Part shown: in pieces, positions 35,070 through 43,452 of the stretch
Numbering within the stretch: position 1 is the stretch's first letter
Layout of the letters: each line of letters begins with the position of its first letter
From: CAKZQX01 sp034437035
GTDB taxonomy: Bacteria; Chloroflexota; Chloroflexia; Chloroflexales; Chloroflexaceae
Direction of reading: 5' to 3'
Assembly (NCBI GenBank): GCA_034437035.1
Contig: DAOTUI010000096.1
Location: forward strand, 1-64,000
Length of the DNA: 64,000 nucleotides
Notes under the pieces: generated by a model
The model's input: the letters and a program-made list of their open reading frames with translations, nothing else
The model's database searches: none
Told to the model about the DNA's origin: nothing
Translations under genes and position numbers: made by a program

Positions 35070-35098
35070 TTGCCAGTCTGATGCTCCCGTGCTATAAT
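35070..35098 (+). promoter_or_regulatory. promoter of the cob/cbi operon
   Basis: TTGCCA (35070-35075), 17-bp spacer, TATAAT (35093-35098), with an upstream TGn making it also an extended -10. It is placed correctly for transcription to begin just before the riboswitch. Confidence 0.75.
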
Positions 35099-35104
35099 CG
35101 CGCT

Positions 35105-35345
35105 GGTGCGATCCGTACATTGTATGCTGTATGCGATAAGTGAATACCCCGCCATAGCGGTGCCCATGGCCCGGATACCAGGGCTTAAAGGCGAAGCCGG
35201 TGTGAGTCCGGCGCTGTCCCGCAACTGTAATGTCCCCCGGTCAGTCGTTCGCGGTCAATAATCACCAGTCAGATCTGTTCTGGTGAAAGATAGGCGAACA
35301 GCGATGATTGACCTGGTGACAGAGCCAGGTCGCCCGCCGCTCTGG
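35105..35345 (+). ncRNA. cobalamin (AdoCbl-type) riboswitch
   Basis: The diagnostic B12-box core is present: gccggtgtgagtccgg (about 35195-35211) followed by gctgtcccgcaactgtaat (35213-35231). The 3-prime conserved element agccaggtcgcccgcc is at about 35323-35338. It precedes cobO and the cobalt transporter genes and is followed by an intrinsic terminator, so it most likely represses transcription elongation when adenosylcobalamin is plentiful. Exact ends are estimates. Confidence 0.9.
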
Positions 35346-35440
35346 AGTCTTCGTCGCCTCGCGGAAAGGAGATGAGGGTACAGCGCGGCATGTTTGCGCT
35401 GTGGTCCGGTTCCACACTCAGCAGGTGGTGCCGCTACCCT

Positions 35441-35472
35441 CCCCAACCGCAGATCCGGTTAGGGGTTTTTTT
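35441..35472 (+). terminator. intrinsic terminator of the riboswitch
   Basis: Stem ccccaaccg / cggttagggg (one bulged A) with a short loop, then TTTTTTT at 35466-35472. It lies between the riboswitch and cobO, as expected for the expression platform. Confidence 0.8.
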
Positions 35473-35506
35473 ATGGAAGAGATACACCACGAAAGACAAA
35501 GGGACG

Positions 35507-36196
35507 ATGAACAACCGGCAGTCGGGAACGGCGGATGAGAAGCCGGCAGGTGAGATGGGCACATCCGAAGCGGAGGAGTCCGGGGCGCAACTCCCCACCG
35601 ACGAACCCCGCACAACGCTACACTCCACGCCGGAGGCACAGGCACGGCGGGAAGCCGTACGCCAGGAGAAGAAGCGCAAGGGACTGGTGATTGTCAACAC
35701 CGGCAACGGCAAGGGCAAAACCACGGCGGCGCTGGGCATGCTGATGCGCGCCTGGGGCCGCGATATGCGCATGGGTGGCATTCAGTTCTTCAAGCATGAA
35801 AATGCCAACTTTGGCGAACTACGCTCGGCGGAACGGATGGGCATCACGCTGACGCCGATGGGGGATGGCTTCACCTGGACCAGCCGCGATATGGATGAGA
35901 CGCAGGCGAAGGCGCTGCATGGCTGGGAACGTGCAAAGGAACAGATTGCCGGCGGCGACTATGATATCTTCCTGCTGGATGAGTTTACCTATGTGCTGGA
36001 CTTTGGCTGGCTGGATGCACAGGAGGTGGTCGCCTGGCTGGAGCAGCACAAACCGCCGATGCTACACCTGATCATCACCGGGCGCAATGCACCGCAGGCG
36101 TTGATCGACTTTGCCGATATGGTCACGGAGATGCGCGAGATCAAGCATCCATTCAAGGAGCAGGGCATCAAGGCGCAGAAGGGAATTGAGTTTTGA
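35507..36196 (+). CDS. cobO: cob(I)yrinic acid a,c-diamide adenosyltransferase
   Basis: Transfers the adenosyl group from ATP to cob(I)alamin or corrinoid precursors (BtuR/CobO family). 229 residues from the ATG at 35507; Shine-Dalgarno is weak (GGGA). The first ~55 residues are a charged low-complexity extension. The P-loop NTGNGKGKTT is at 64-73, followed by ALGMLMRAWGRDMR, and DIFLLDEFTYVLDFGWLD near 145-160. First gene after the riboswitch terminator. Confidence 0.93.
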   Translation: MNNRQSGTADEKPAGEMGTSEAEESGAQLPTDEPRTTLHSTPEAQARREAVRQEKKRKGLVIVNTGNGKGKTTAALGMLMRAWGRDMRMGGIQFFKHENANFGELRSAERMGITLTPMGDGFTWTSRDMDETQAKALHGWERAKEQIAGGDYDIFLLDEFTYVLDFGWLDAQEVVAWLEQHKPPMLHLIITGRNAPQALIDFADMVTEMREIKHPFKEQGIKAQKGIEF

Positions 36197-36208
36197 ATGT
36201 AGAGGTTA

Positions 36209-36245
36209 ACGGTTACGGGTTAACGGATAAAACGGATAAAACGGA
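36209..36245. repeat. short tandem repeats in the cobO-cbiM gap
   Basis: Heptamers ggttaac, ggttacg, ggttaac followed by two 9-mers ggataaaac. Part of the same low-copy repeat class. Confidence 0.6.
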
Positions 36246-36282
36246 CTACAGCATGCCGGACTATAGCAAGAAGGAGTCGGGG

Positions 36283-37047
36283 ATGAAGCAGAGGAGGTTA
36301 TTGTACTGGAAGCGCGTGGGCTGGGGCGTGGCAGCGCTCTGGCTGCTCAGTGTGCAGGTCGCGTGGGCAAAGCCCGCCACGATGCACATTATGGAGGGCT
36401 TCCTGCCGCCGCTCTGGGCCGCGTTCTGGTTTGCGGTTGCCATTCCCTTCTGGATTGTCGGCTTTCGGCGGATCAGTCGGCTGGCGCAGGAAAAGCCGGA
36501 GACGCGGCTGCTGCTCGGGCTGGCGGGCGCGTTTGCCTTTGTGTTGAGCGCGCTGAAAATCCCTAGCGTCACCGGCTCCAGCAGTCATCCAACCGGCACC
36601 GGGCTGGGGGCGATTCTGTTTGGCCCGGCGGTGATGAGTATCCTTGGTGCGATTGTGCTGCTCTTTCAGGCGCTATTGCTGGCCCATGGCGGCCTGACGA
36701 CGCTTGGCGCAAACACGGTCAGCATGGGTATTGCCGGCCCGCTGGTAGCCTGGGGGCTCTGGCGCGGACTCAAGGATCATGCTCCCTTCTGGTTGACGGT
36801 CTTCCTGGCGGCAGCAATGGCAAATCTGACAACCTACCTGGTGACGGCGCTGCAACTGGCGCTGGCCTATCCCGATCCGGTCGGCGGGATTGGTGCGTCA
36901 TTTGCCAAATTTGCCGGGATCTTTGCCGTAACCCAGGTGCCGTTGGCGGTTAGCGAGGGCATTCTGACGGTATTGATCGTAAGTGCGCTACGCAGCAATG
37001 CGCCGGGTGAGTTGCAGGCGCTCGGTATACAGGGAGGAACCTCATGA
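36283..37047 (+). CDS. cbiM: cobalt ECF transporter S component CbiM
   Basis: 254 residues from the ATG at 36283 (AAGGAG at 7 nt). The substrate-binding membrane component for cobalt uptake. An N-terminal hydrophobic segment (KRVGWGVAALWLLSVQVAWA) precedes the family hallmark MHIMEGFLPP, whose first His ligates the metal in NikM/CbiM structures. So the leader is expected to be cleaved or otherwise leave that His free. A GSSSHPTGTGLGAILFGP segment supplies further conserved residues. Seven or so membrane helices. It overlaps cbiN by 4 bp. Confidence 0.93.
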   Translation: MKQRRLLYWKRVGWGVAALWLLSVQVAWAKPATMHIMEGFLPPLWAAFWFAVAIPFWIVGFRRISRLAQEKPETRLLLGLAGAFAFVLSALKIPSVTGSSSHPTGTGLGAILFGPAVMSILGAIVLLFQALLLAHGGLTTLGANTVSMGIAGPLVAWGLWRGLKDHAPFWLTVFLAAAMANLTTYLVTALQLALAYPDPVGGIGASFAKFAGIFAVTQVPLAVSEGILTVLIVSALRSNAPGELQALGIQGGTS

Positions 37048-37394
37048 CCAGTCGTGAACATGCCGCTCAAGCGCAGGGGTTGGGCCGGGGCGTGGTCTGG
37101 TTGTTAATCGGAATTGTTGTCCTGCTGGCGATTATGCCGCTGGTGCTGGTGCCGGGCTCGGAGTTTGGCGGTGCGGATAGTGCAGCAAGTGAGGCAATTA
37201 CCCAGATTGATCCCGATGTCGAACCCTGGTTTGCGCCGATCTGGGAGCCGCCGGGGGGCGAAACTGAGAGCCTGCTCTTTGCATTGCAGGCGGCCCTAGG
37301 CGCGGGCTTTATCGGCTATTTCCTGGGCCTCAAGCAGGGCCGGCGACGCGCAGAACACAGTGCGACGCAACCGGATACCACCCACCAGGAATAA
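37044..37394 (+). CDS. cbiN: cobalt transport protein CbiN
   Basis: 116 residues with two membrane helices (about 16-37 and 84-102) and a short periplasmic loop ending PWFAPIWEPPGGETESLLFALQ, typical of CbiN. It aids metal insertion into CbiM. The ATGA overlap with cbiM implies coupling. The tail is basic then Gln/Thr-rich. Confidence 0.9.
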   Translation: MTSREHAAQAQGLGRGVVWLLIGIVVLLAIMPLVLVPGSEFGGADSAASEAITQIDPDVEPWFAPIWEPPGGETESLLFALQAALGAGFIGYFLGLKQGRRRAEHSATQPDTTHQE

Positions 37395-37416
37395 CCATAG
37401 CTTTTCACTCACAGAC

Positions 37417-37460
37417 TACAGACTACGGGATACGGATTACGGACTACGGACTACACATTA
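37417..37460. repeat. heptamer tandem repeat, unit tacggay
   Basis: Six units related to those at 22309-22363 and 40941-40982 (cagacta, cagacta, cgggata, cggatta, cggacta, cggacta) directly before the cbiQ start. Confidence 0.85.
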
Positions 37461-37461
37461 C

Positions 37462-38232
37462 ATGCATCTTATTGACCGCTATGCCTATGCCAATCGCATT
37501 CGCCGCGTCGATCCGGCACAGAAGGCGGGATTGGCAGGGCTGGTCATTCTGCTCTGCCTGCTGCTAAGTCGGCCGGCAGTGGGGCTGCTGGCGGTTGGCT
37601 GGATGTGGGGGCTGACGGTGGGCTGGGCGGGCCACTCCTGGCGACTCTTTGGGCAGGTGCTGCTGGCCGAGGGGCTCTTCCTGGTTCTGGCCGTTGTCGG
37701 CGTGGCGTTGAGCCTGAGCCTGACACCACCACCTGATCAGGCGTGGGTAGGGCATGTCGGGCCACTCTGGGTGAGCAGCAGTCCGCCGGCATTGGAGACC
37801 GCACTGCTGCTGGTGACGCGGGCGCTGGGGAGTGCGGCGGCGATGAACTTCCTGGCCCTGACAACACCGCTGGTTGACCTGATCGATCTGCTGCGCCGGC
37901 TGCGGGTGCCGCCCCTCGTGATTGACCTGATGACCTTGATCTACCGCTACATCTTTACGTTGCTGGAGAGTTTGCAGCGGATGTATACGGCTCAGGATGC
38001 GCGGTTGGGGTATGGCGGTTGGCGGCAGCGGATGCGCAGCGCGGGGTTGCTGGCAAGCCGGCTGTTTGTTGAGGCTTACGGGCGTAGCCAACGCCTGCAA
38101 ACGGCGCTGGAGAGCCGGGGCTACACGGGCGATCTGCGGGTGCTGCCGGTCAATTATCGGCGGGATCGGTGGGTCTGGTGGTTTGGGACGGGGATTGTGT
38201 TCAGCATGCTGCTGGCATGGGTAGGGCTATGA
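37462..38232 (+). CDS. cbiQ: cobalt ECF transporter T component CbiQ
   Basis: 256 residues from the ATG at 37462; the frame extends upstream only through the heptamer array. Membrane coupling subunit of the ECF transporter: MHLIDRYAYANRIRRVDP at the N terminus, about five helices, and the ATPase-contacting motifs YTAQDARLGYGG and ALESRGYTG (A-R-G signature). It overlaps cbiO by 4 bp. There is no evident Shine-Dalgarno; the start is taken from the family N terminus. Confidence 0.92.
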   Translation: MHLIDRYAYANRIRRVDPAQKAGLAGLVILLCLLLSRPAVGLLAVGWMWGLTVGWAGHSWRLFGQVLLAEGLFLVLAVVGVALSLSLTPPPDQAWVGHVGPLWVSSSPPALETALLLVTRALGSAAAMNFLALTTPLVDLIDLLRRLRVPPLVIDLMTLIYRYIFTLLESLQRMYTAQDARLGYGGWRQRMRSAGLLASRLFVEAYGRSQRLQTALESRGYTGDLRVLPVNYRRDRWVWWFGTGIVFSMLLAWVGL

Positions 38233-38981
38233 GTCCGCTGCTGGAACTTGATGATCTGCATTTTTGCTATCCGGGTGGGCAGGAACCGGCACTGCGCGGC
38301 GCATCGCTCCGCCTGAGGGCGGGGAAGAAGGTGGTGCTGCTAGGGCGTAACGGCTCCGGCAAAACAACATTGCTGCTGCATGGCAACGGCATCCTGCGGC
38401 CGACGCACGGGCAGATCTGCCTGGGTGGGCAGCCAGTGACCTATGATCGGCCGGGGCTTCAGGCATGGCGGCGGCGGGTCGGGCTGGTCTTCCAGAATCC
38501 GGATGATCAGATCTTTAGCGCCAGCGTGTTCCAGGATATCAGCTTTGGGCCGCTCAACCTGGGATTAGATGCGGACGAAGCCCGGTCACGGGTGCAGCAG
38601 GCGGCGGAGCTGTGTGAACTCACTGAACTGCTGGAGCGACCAACCCACGCGCTAAGTGGCGGCCAGAAAACGCGCGTGGCGCTGGCGGGCGTACTGGCGA
38701 TGGAGCCGGATCTACTGCTCGCCGATGAAGTGACTTCCGGGCTGGACCCCTGGATGCGCCGCCAGGTTTTTGCGATCTTTGCGCAACTGGTGCATCGGGG
38801 AAAAACCGTGCTGCTCTCGACCCACGACACTGCGGTTGCGCGTCACTGGGCCGATATCGTTGTGGTGATGGCGGCGGGACGGGTCGTTGCTGCGGACGCG
38901 CCGGGACAGATATTTGGCGATCCGGTGCTGCGGGCAGAGATCGAACCGGCAGACCCATGGTATACTCCGTCTATTCAGTAA
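38229..38981 (+). CDS. cbiO: cobalt ECF transporter ATPase CbiO
   Basis: 250 residues. ABC ATPase energising cobalt import. Walker A GRNGSGKTT (39-47), Q-loop FQNPDDQIF, signature LSGGQKTRVALAG, Walker B LLLADE followed by VTSGLDP (slightly unusual; many CbiO read LDEPTAGLDP), and switch His in STHDT. It overlaps cbiQ by ATGA. Completes the cbiMNQO set. Confidence 0.93.
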   Translation: MSPLLELDDLHFCYPGGQEPALRGASLRLRAGKKVVLLGRNGSGKTTLLLHGNGILRPTHGQICLGGQPVTYDRPGLQAWRRRVGLVFQNPDDQIFSASVFQDISFGPLNLGLDADEARSRVQQAAELCELTELLERPTHALSGGQKTRVALAGVLAMEPDLLLADEVTSGLDPWMRRQVFAIFAQLVHRGKTVLLSTHDTAVARHWADIVVVMAAGRVVAADAPGQIFGDPVLRAEIEPADPWYTPSIQ

Positions 38982-38983
38982 AT

Positions 38984-39162
38984 GATACGCGTTACGCGGT
39001 GAGTATGCAAACCGAACGTTTGACCAGGTGGAAGCCAGAATTGCCTGCGGCAGCGTGGTACTTTTTTTCCAAAAAGAAAGTCCTGTTCCGCCCTGCCAGA
39101 GGCGAACCGGGCCGTTCATCCAGGCAGATGCCTGGTTTGGAACCGACCGCGCAACTTGTGAA
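38984..39162. repeat. nested inverted-repeat element, copy 8 (inverted, hairpin collapsed)
   Basis: 179 bp between cbiO and cbiX, inside the operon and in the opposite orientation to other copies: box B complement at about 39042-39061 comes first and box A complement near 39094 follows. Only the outer hairpin arms remain (cttttttt ... aaaaag). Confidence 0.78.
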
Positions 39163-39185
39163 AATAACAGGTATATTCCTGTGAG

Positions 39186-40139
39186 ATGAGAGTTTCTATG
39201 ATCAGTACAGATAGCACGTTTCATGCTGATACCGTCTTGCTGATTGGGCATGGCAGTCCGGACCCGGAAGGCAACGCGGAATATCACCAGTTTGCCCAGG
39301 TTGTAGCTGAACGGCTAGCGATGCCGGTGCAGCCATGTTTTCTCGAACTGGCCGAGCCGTCTATCATCGAGGGCATTCGCGCCGGCGTGGAGGCTGGTGC
39401 GCGGCGGATTGTTGCGCTGCCGCTCTTCCTGGGTCCGGCGCGCCACCAGAAGAATGATGTACCCGCCATTCTCAACGCGGCCCGGGAGCGTTGGCCGCAG
39501 GTTGAATTGCGCTACGGCACGCCTATCGGGGCGCAATACCCGGTCGTGGGTACGCTGGCCGAACGCGCTGCGAATGTCCGTAACGGGAGTACGCAGGCCA
39601 TCCCGGATAGCGCGACGGCGCTGCTGGTGGTGGCGCGCGGCAGCCGTGACCCGGACAGCAACGGCGAGGTGTTCAAACTGGCACGGCTGTTGTGGGAGGG
39701 GCGCGGGTACGGCTGGGTCGAAGCGGCCTTTCAGAGCGTGACCCCACCGAATGTGGTCCAGGGGATCGAGCGCTGTGTGCGGCTCGGTGCGCGGCGGGTG
39801 ATTGTGCTGCCCTATGTGCTGTTTACCGGCTTTGTGCGTAATGATATTACGGCGCAGGCGCAAACTGCCCAGGCAAATCATCCCGAGGTTGAGATCCTGG
39901 TGACGGAGCATCTAGGTCGCCATCCTGGGGTAATTGAAGCGGTGGCGCAGCGTTATCGGGATGTGGCGGAAGGCACGGCGACAATGACCTGTGATGTTTG
40001 CATCTATCGCCATCGGGTTACCGGCTTTGAGCAGAAGCATGGGTTGCCGCTGGTGGCGCATGATCATCACCACCACGACCACGACCATAACCATGACCAC
40101 GACCACGACCATCATGAACATCATCACGACCACGATTGA
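39186..40139 (+). CDS. cbiX: sirohydrochlorin cobaltochelatase CbiX (long form)
   Basis: Inserts Co2+ into sirohydrochlorin, the first committed step of the anaerobic B12 route. 317 residues; an ATG four codons later (39198) is an alternative start. Two homologous CbiX halves are seen: LIGHGSPDPEGN with RHQKNDVPAIL, and VVARGSRDPDSN. Near residue 267 is MTCDVC, the MxCxxC motif that binds an Fe-S cluster in the long CbiX of Bacillus megaterium. The last 28 residues are almost all His and Asp, probably a cobalt store. Confidence 0.92.
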   Translation: MRVSMISTDSTFHADTVLLIGHGSPDPEGNAEYHQFAQVVAERLAMPVQPCFLELAEPSIIEGIRAGVEAGARRIVALPLFLGPARHQKNDVPAILNAARERWPQVELRYGTPIGAQYPVVGTLAERAANVRNGSTQAIPDSATALLVVARGSRDPDSNGEVFKLARLLWEGRGYGWVEAAFQSVTPPNVVQGIERCVRLGARRVIVLPYVLFTGFVRNDITAQAQTAQANHPEVEILVTEHLGRHPGVIEAVAQRYRDVAEGTATMTCDVCIYRHRVTGFEQKHGLPLVAHDHHHHDHDHNHDHDHDHHEHHHDHD

Positions 40140-40252
40140 TTAGAGAGCACAACACAAAGCAACGGAGAACAGACTGCGCTTATTGCTTTTCCGGAACCTA
40201 CCGGGTTTGTTCTCTCGGCTGTGTTTGTTCTGGCTATAAGGAGAATAAGGCC

Positions 40253-40912
40253 ATGAGTATGCCCTTGCGGAACCCCGAAAAAATTGCCGCCGACTCCTTT
40301 GCGTTTATCCGCCAGCAACTGCAGGTGGGGAAGTATACGTTTGATCCGCCGCTGGCCGCAGTCGTTGAGCGCGTTATTCATAGCACCGCCGATTTTGAGT
40401 TTGCCGAGTTGACCTGTGCGAGTGAGAACGCAGTTATGGCGGGCGCCCGGGCCTTGCGTGCCGGATGTACGGTTGTCACCGATGTTCACATGGTCCGAGT
40501 AGGTATTAGCGCGCGGCGGTTAGAGGAACTGGGTGGAGCGGTCCACTGCTTTGTGGCCGAAGATGAAGTGCGGACGCGGGCGATGGCAGCCAATACCACC
40601 CGCAGCGCGATGGGCCTGCGGATGGCCGCCGAGCGCGGGTTGCTGACAGGGGGCATTATCGCCATCGGCAATGCACCCACTGCGCTCTACGAAGCGGTGC
40701 GCCTGGTGGAGGAGGGGCTGCGTCCCGCACTGATTATCGGTGTGCCGGTGGGCTTTGTCGGCACCCTGGAGAGCAAAACCGCGCTGATGCGTCTCACCAG
40801 CGTGCCCTGGATTGTGACGGCAGGATTTAAGGGCGGCTCAACCGTGGCCGTCGCTATCGTCAACGCGCTGCTGCGCCTGGCGGTGGATGCGCCTTCGGCT
40901 GAAATTGATTGA
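40253..40912 (+). CDS. cbiC: precorrin-8X / cobalt-precorrin-8 methylmutase
   Basis: 219 residues from the ATG at 40253 (AAGGAG at 9 nt). Moves the methyl group from C11 to C12 to make cobyrinate. Family motifs: CTVVTDVHMVRVGI, TRSAMGLRMA, GGIIAIGNAPTALYE and IIGVPVGFVGTLESK. The catalytic His lies in the normal IHSTADFEF segment. Preceded by about 110 bp that contains no other gene. Confidence 0.93.
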   Translation: MSMPLRNPEKIAADSFAFIRQQLQVGKYTFDPPLAAVVERVIHSTADFEFAELTCASENAVMAGARALRAGCTVVTDVHMVRVGISARRLEELGGAVHCFVAEDEVRTRAMAANTTRSAMGLRMAAERGLLTGGIIAIGNAPTALYEAVRLVEEGLRPALIIGVPVGFVGTLESKTALMRLTSVPWIVTAGFKGGSTVAVAIVNALLRLAVDAPSAEID

Positions 40913-40940
40913 GGCGTGAAGCGTGAGACGTTCGGCGAAT

Positions 40941-40982
40941 TACGGACTACGGATTACGGACTACGGGTTACGGACTACAGAC
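40941..40982. repeat. heptamer tandem repeat, unit tacggay
   Basis: Six units (tacggac, tacggat, tacggac, tacgggt, tacggac, tacagac) ending one base before the cbiD start codon, so the gene has no ordinary Shine-Dalgarno. Confidence 0.88.
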
Positions 40983-40983
40983 C

Positions 40984-42213
40984 ATGGGTAAGTACAATGT
41001 TTTGCCACGCAACAAAAAAGGGAGTCGCACCGGCTACACCACCGGCAGTAATGCGGCGGCGGCGGCGAAAGCGGCGACGATTGCGCTGCTCACGGGGGCC
41101 TGGCCGGAGGAGGTGACAATCACGCTGCCCATTGGCGAGACGGCAACGATGACGCCGGTCGAGTGTCACCTGGAATCGGATGCGGCTTTCTGCTGCATGG
41201 TCAAGGATGCCGGAGATGATCCCGATGTCACCCACGGCACGCTGATCTGTGCGCGGGTGCAGCATAGCGCGCAGCCGGGGATTACACTGGATGGCGGCGA
41301 GGGCGTCGGGCGGGTGACGTTACCCGGTCTGGGGTTGCCGGTGGGCGACCCGGCGATCAACCCGGTGCCGCGCCGGCAGATCTCTGAGAATGTCGCCGCT
41401 GCGGTACGCGCGGTTTGTCCGGAGGCGGCCGATCTGGAAGAGCGCGGATTGGAAGTGGTTATCAGCGTGCCGGAGGGGGTTCGGCTGGCGCAGAAGACCC
41501 TGAACCCGCGCCTGGGCATTGTCGGCGGCATCAGCATCCTGGGGACGACCGGCAAGGTTTTTCCCTTCAGCACGGCGGCCTGGCGTGCCGGCGTGGTGCA
41601 GGCGGTGGAGATGGCCGCCCACAACGCGGTGGCACGGGTGGTGCTGGCGACCGGCGGACGCTCCGAGCGCTTCGCTATGCAGATGTTCCCGGAGTTGCCC
41701 GAGGTGGCGTTTGTCGAGATTAGCAACTTTACCGGGGATGGGCTGAAGACCTGTGTGGCCCATGGTGTCAAGTCGGTGGTTCTGGTCGCTATGATTGGCA
41801 AGCTGATCAAGACGGCGCAGGGGCATATGACCACGCATGTGGCGGGCAATCAGGTTGATTTTGACTTTCTGGCGCAGATCTGCCGGGAGGTGCATGCTCC
41901 GGCAAATCTAGTGGACGCTGTGGCTGCGGCCAACACCGGGCGGCACTTTCTGGAGTTGTGCCAGGCACAGGGCGTAATGACGCCGGTCGTGCGACTGATC
42001 GAACTGGCCTGTGAAAACTGCGTGCAGTTTGCTCGGGCACAGGGCGGTGATCTCGATGTCGAGGTCATCCTGGTAGACTTTGACGGCACGGTGATGGGAC
42101 GCGCCGCCAGTTGCCGGACTGCAGATGGCGGAACCCAGGCGCAGCAACCACCATTACGACCGCCGCTGATCCAGCGCCTGGTAGGTGATGCGTCGGCGGA
42201 GGCGGACGAGTAG
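40984..42213 (+). CDS. cbiD: cobalt-precorrin-5B (C1)-methyltransferase
   Basis: 409 residues, SAM-dependent. The N-terminal SRTGYTTGSNAAAAAKAA is the CbiD hallmark; also VKDAGDDPDVTHG, the EGVGRVTLPGLGLPVGDPAINPVP segment (split here: GVGRVTLPGL, VGDPAINPVP) and GGISILGTTG. Translation starts right behind a heptamer array. The gene ends directly at the GTG of cbiET. Confidence 0.93.
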   Translation: MGKYNVLPRNKKGSRTGYTTGSNAAAAAKAATIALLTGAWPEEVTITLPIGETATMTPVECHLESDAAFCCMVKDAGDDPDVTHGTLICARVQHSAQPGITLDGGEGVGRVTLPGLGLPVGDPAINPVPRRQISENVAAAVRAVCPEAADLEERGLEVVISVPEGVRLAQKTLNPRLGIVGGISILGTTGKVFPFSTAAWRAGVVQAVEMAAHNAVARVVLATGGRSERFAMQMFPELPEVAFVEISNFTGDGLKTCVAHGVKSVVLVAMIGKLIKTAQGHMTTHVAGNQVDFDFLAQICREVHAPANLVDAVAAANTGRHFLELCQAQGVMTPVVRLIELACENCVQFARAQGGDLDVEVILVDFDGTVMGRAASCRTADGGTQAQQPPLRPPLIQRLVGDASAEADE

Positions 42214-43452
42214 GTGCAAGTTCCCTTTCAGACTTATTCATCAAAAATCCTGGTGGTCGGGATAAACAGCAGTGATCCGCACAACCTGCCGGTGGCATTG
42301 CGAGAGCGGATTATGGCGGCGGATCTGCTGGCGGGCGGGCGGCGGCACCTGCGCGGCTTCCCCGACTTCGCCGGGACGACATTCCCCATCACCAGTGCGA
42401 TTGACCCGCTGATCGGGCGGTTGCAGCAGGCGCTGGCAGCGGGCGAACGTGCCGTCGTGCTGGCGTCGGGTGATCCGCTGTTCTACGGCATCGGCGGCAG
42501 CCTGTGCCGCGCCCTGCCCGCCGAGGCGCTGGAGATCATCCCCGCCCCGACTGCCTTCCAGATGGCCTTTGCAGCCCTGGCGGAACCCTGGCATGATGCC
42601 GCGCTGCTCAGTGCCCACGCGCGCCCCCTCGAGGAGGTAATCGCGGGAGTGCGGCAAGCCGGCAAAGCCGCCATCCTGACCGACAACCGGCAGACGCCGG
42701 CCGTGATTGCGCAGGCGCTGCTGGCGGCGGGCATGCCGCTCACAACCGCCTGCGCCGTGTGCGCCAACCTGGGCCAGTCGGATCAGCAGATCATTCGCAC
42801 CAATCTGGAGCAGGCGGCCGGCGCTTCCTTTGCCCCGCTCAACGTCTTTGTCGTCTGGCCGGGCGGAACATCGGCAGACGAACATAGCGCCAATCCCCAC
42901 TCCCCCGGCCTGCCGGATGCGGCCTTCGCTACCTCCGCCGGGCTGATCACCAAGCGCGAGGTGCGCCTGTTGAGCCTGGCAGAGCTGGCCCTGGGACCGG
43001 GTGAGGTACTCTGGGATATCGGGGCGGGCAGTGGGGCGGTCGGCATCGAGGCGGCCCGCGCGCAGCCAACCGCGCAGGTGTATGCCGTCGAGCAGCGCCC
43101 GCCGTTGTGCGAGCATATCCGGGAGAACCTGCGCCGCTTTCCCACGCCCAACCTGCGCCTGGTCGAAGGCAGCGCACCGGAGGCATGTGCGGCCTGGCCG
43201 TGTCCGCATGCGGTGTTTATCGGTGGCAGTGGTGGACGGTTGGCGGCGATTATCGAACTGGCCCAACAGCGGCTCTATCCGGGCGGGCGGCTGGTGATCA
43301 ACCTGGTGACACTGGAGAACCTCCAGGCAGTGCGGAAGCTGCTACCGGCGGCGCGGGTGGTGCAGATGCAGGTAAATGTCGGCATGCCGATTGGGGAAAT
43401 GTTGCGGTTTGAGGGGCAGAACCCGGTGTTTGTGATTTCAATGAACGTATGA
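42214..43452 (+). CDS. cbiET: CbiE-CbiT fusion: precorrin-6Y C5,15-methyltransferase (decarboxylating)
   Basis: 412 residues beginning with GTG immediately after the cbiD stop; GGAGG lies 11 nt upstream. Residues 1-215 are the tetrapyrrole methylase CbiE (VVLASGDPLFYGIGG, AKAAILTDNRQTP). Residues 235-412 are the Rossmann methyltransferase CbiT (LGPGEVLWDIGAGSGAVGIE, IGGSGGRLAAII). Equivalent to aerobic CobL. It overlaps cbiL by 4 bp. Confidence 0.92.
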   Translation: MQVPFQTYSSKILVVGINSSDPHNLPVALRERIMAADLLAGGRRHLRGFPDFAGTTFPITSAIDPLIGRLQQALAAGERAVVLASGDPLFYGIGGSLCRALPAEALEIIPAPTAFQMAFAALAEPWHDAALLSAHARPLEEVIAGVRQAGKAAILTDNRQTPAVIAQALLAAGMPLTTACAVCANLGQSDQQIIRTNLEQAAGASFAPLNVFVVWPGGTSADEHSANPHSPGLPDAAFATSAGLITKREVRLLSLAELALGPGEVLWDIGAGSGAVGIEAARAQPTAQVYAVEQRPPLCEHIRENLRRFPTPNLRLVEGSAPEACAAWPCPHAVFIGGSGGRLAAIIELAQQRLYPGGRLVINLVTLENLQAVRKLLPAARVVQMQVNVGMPIGEMLRFEGQNPVFVISMNV

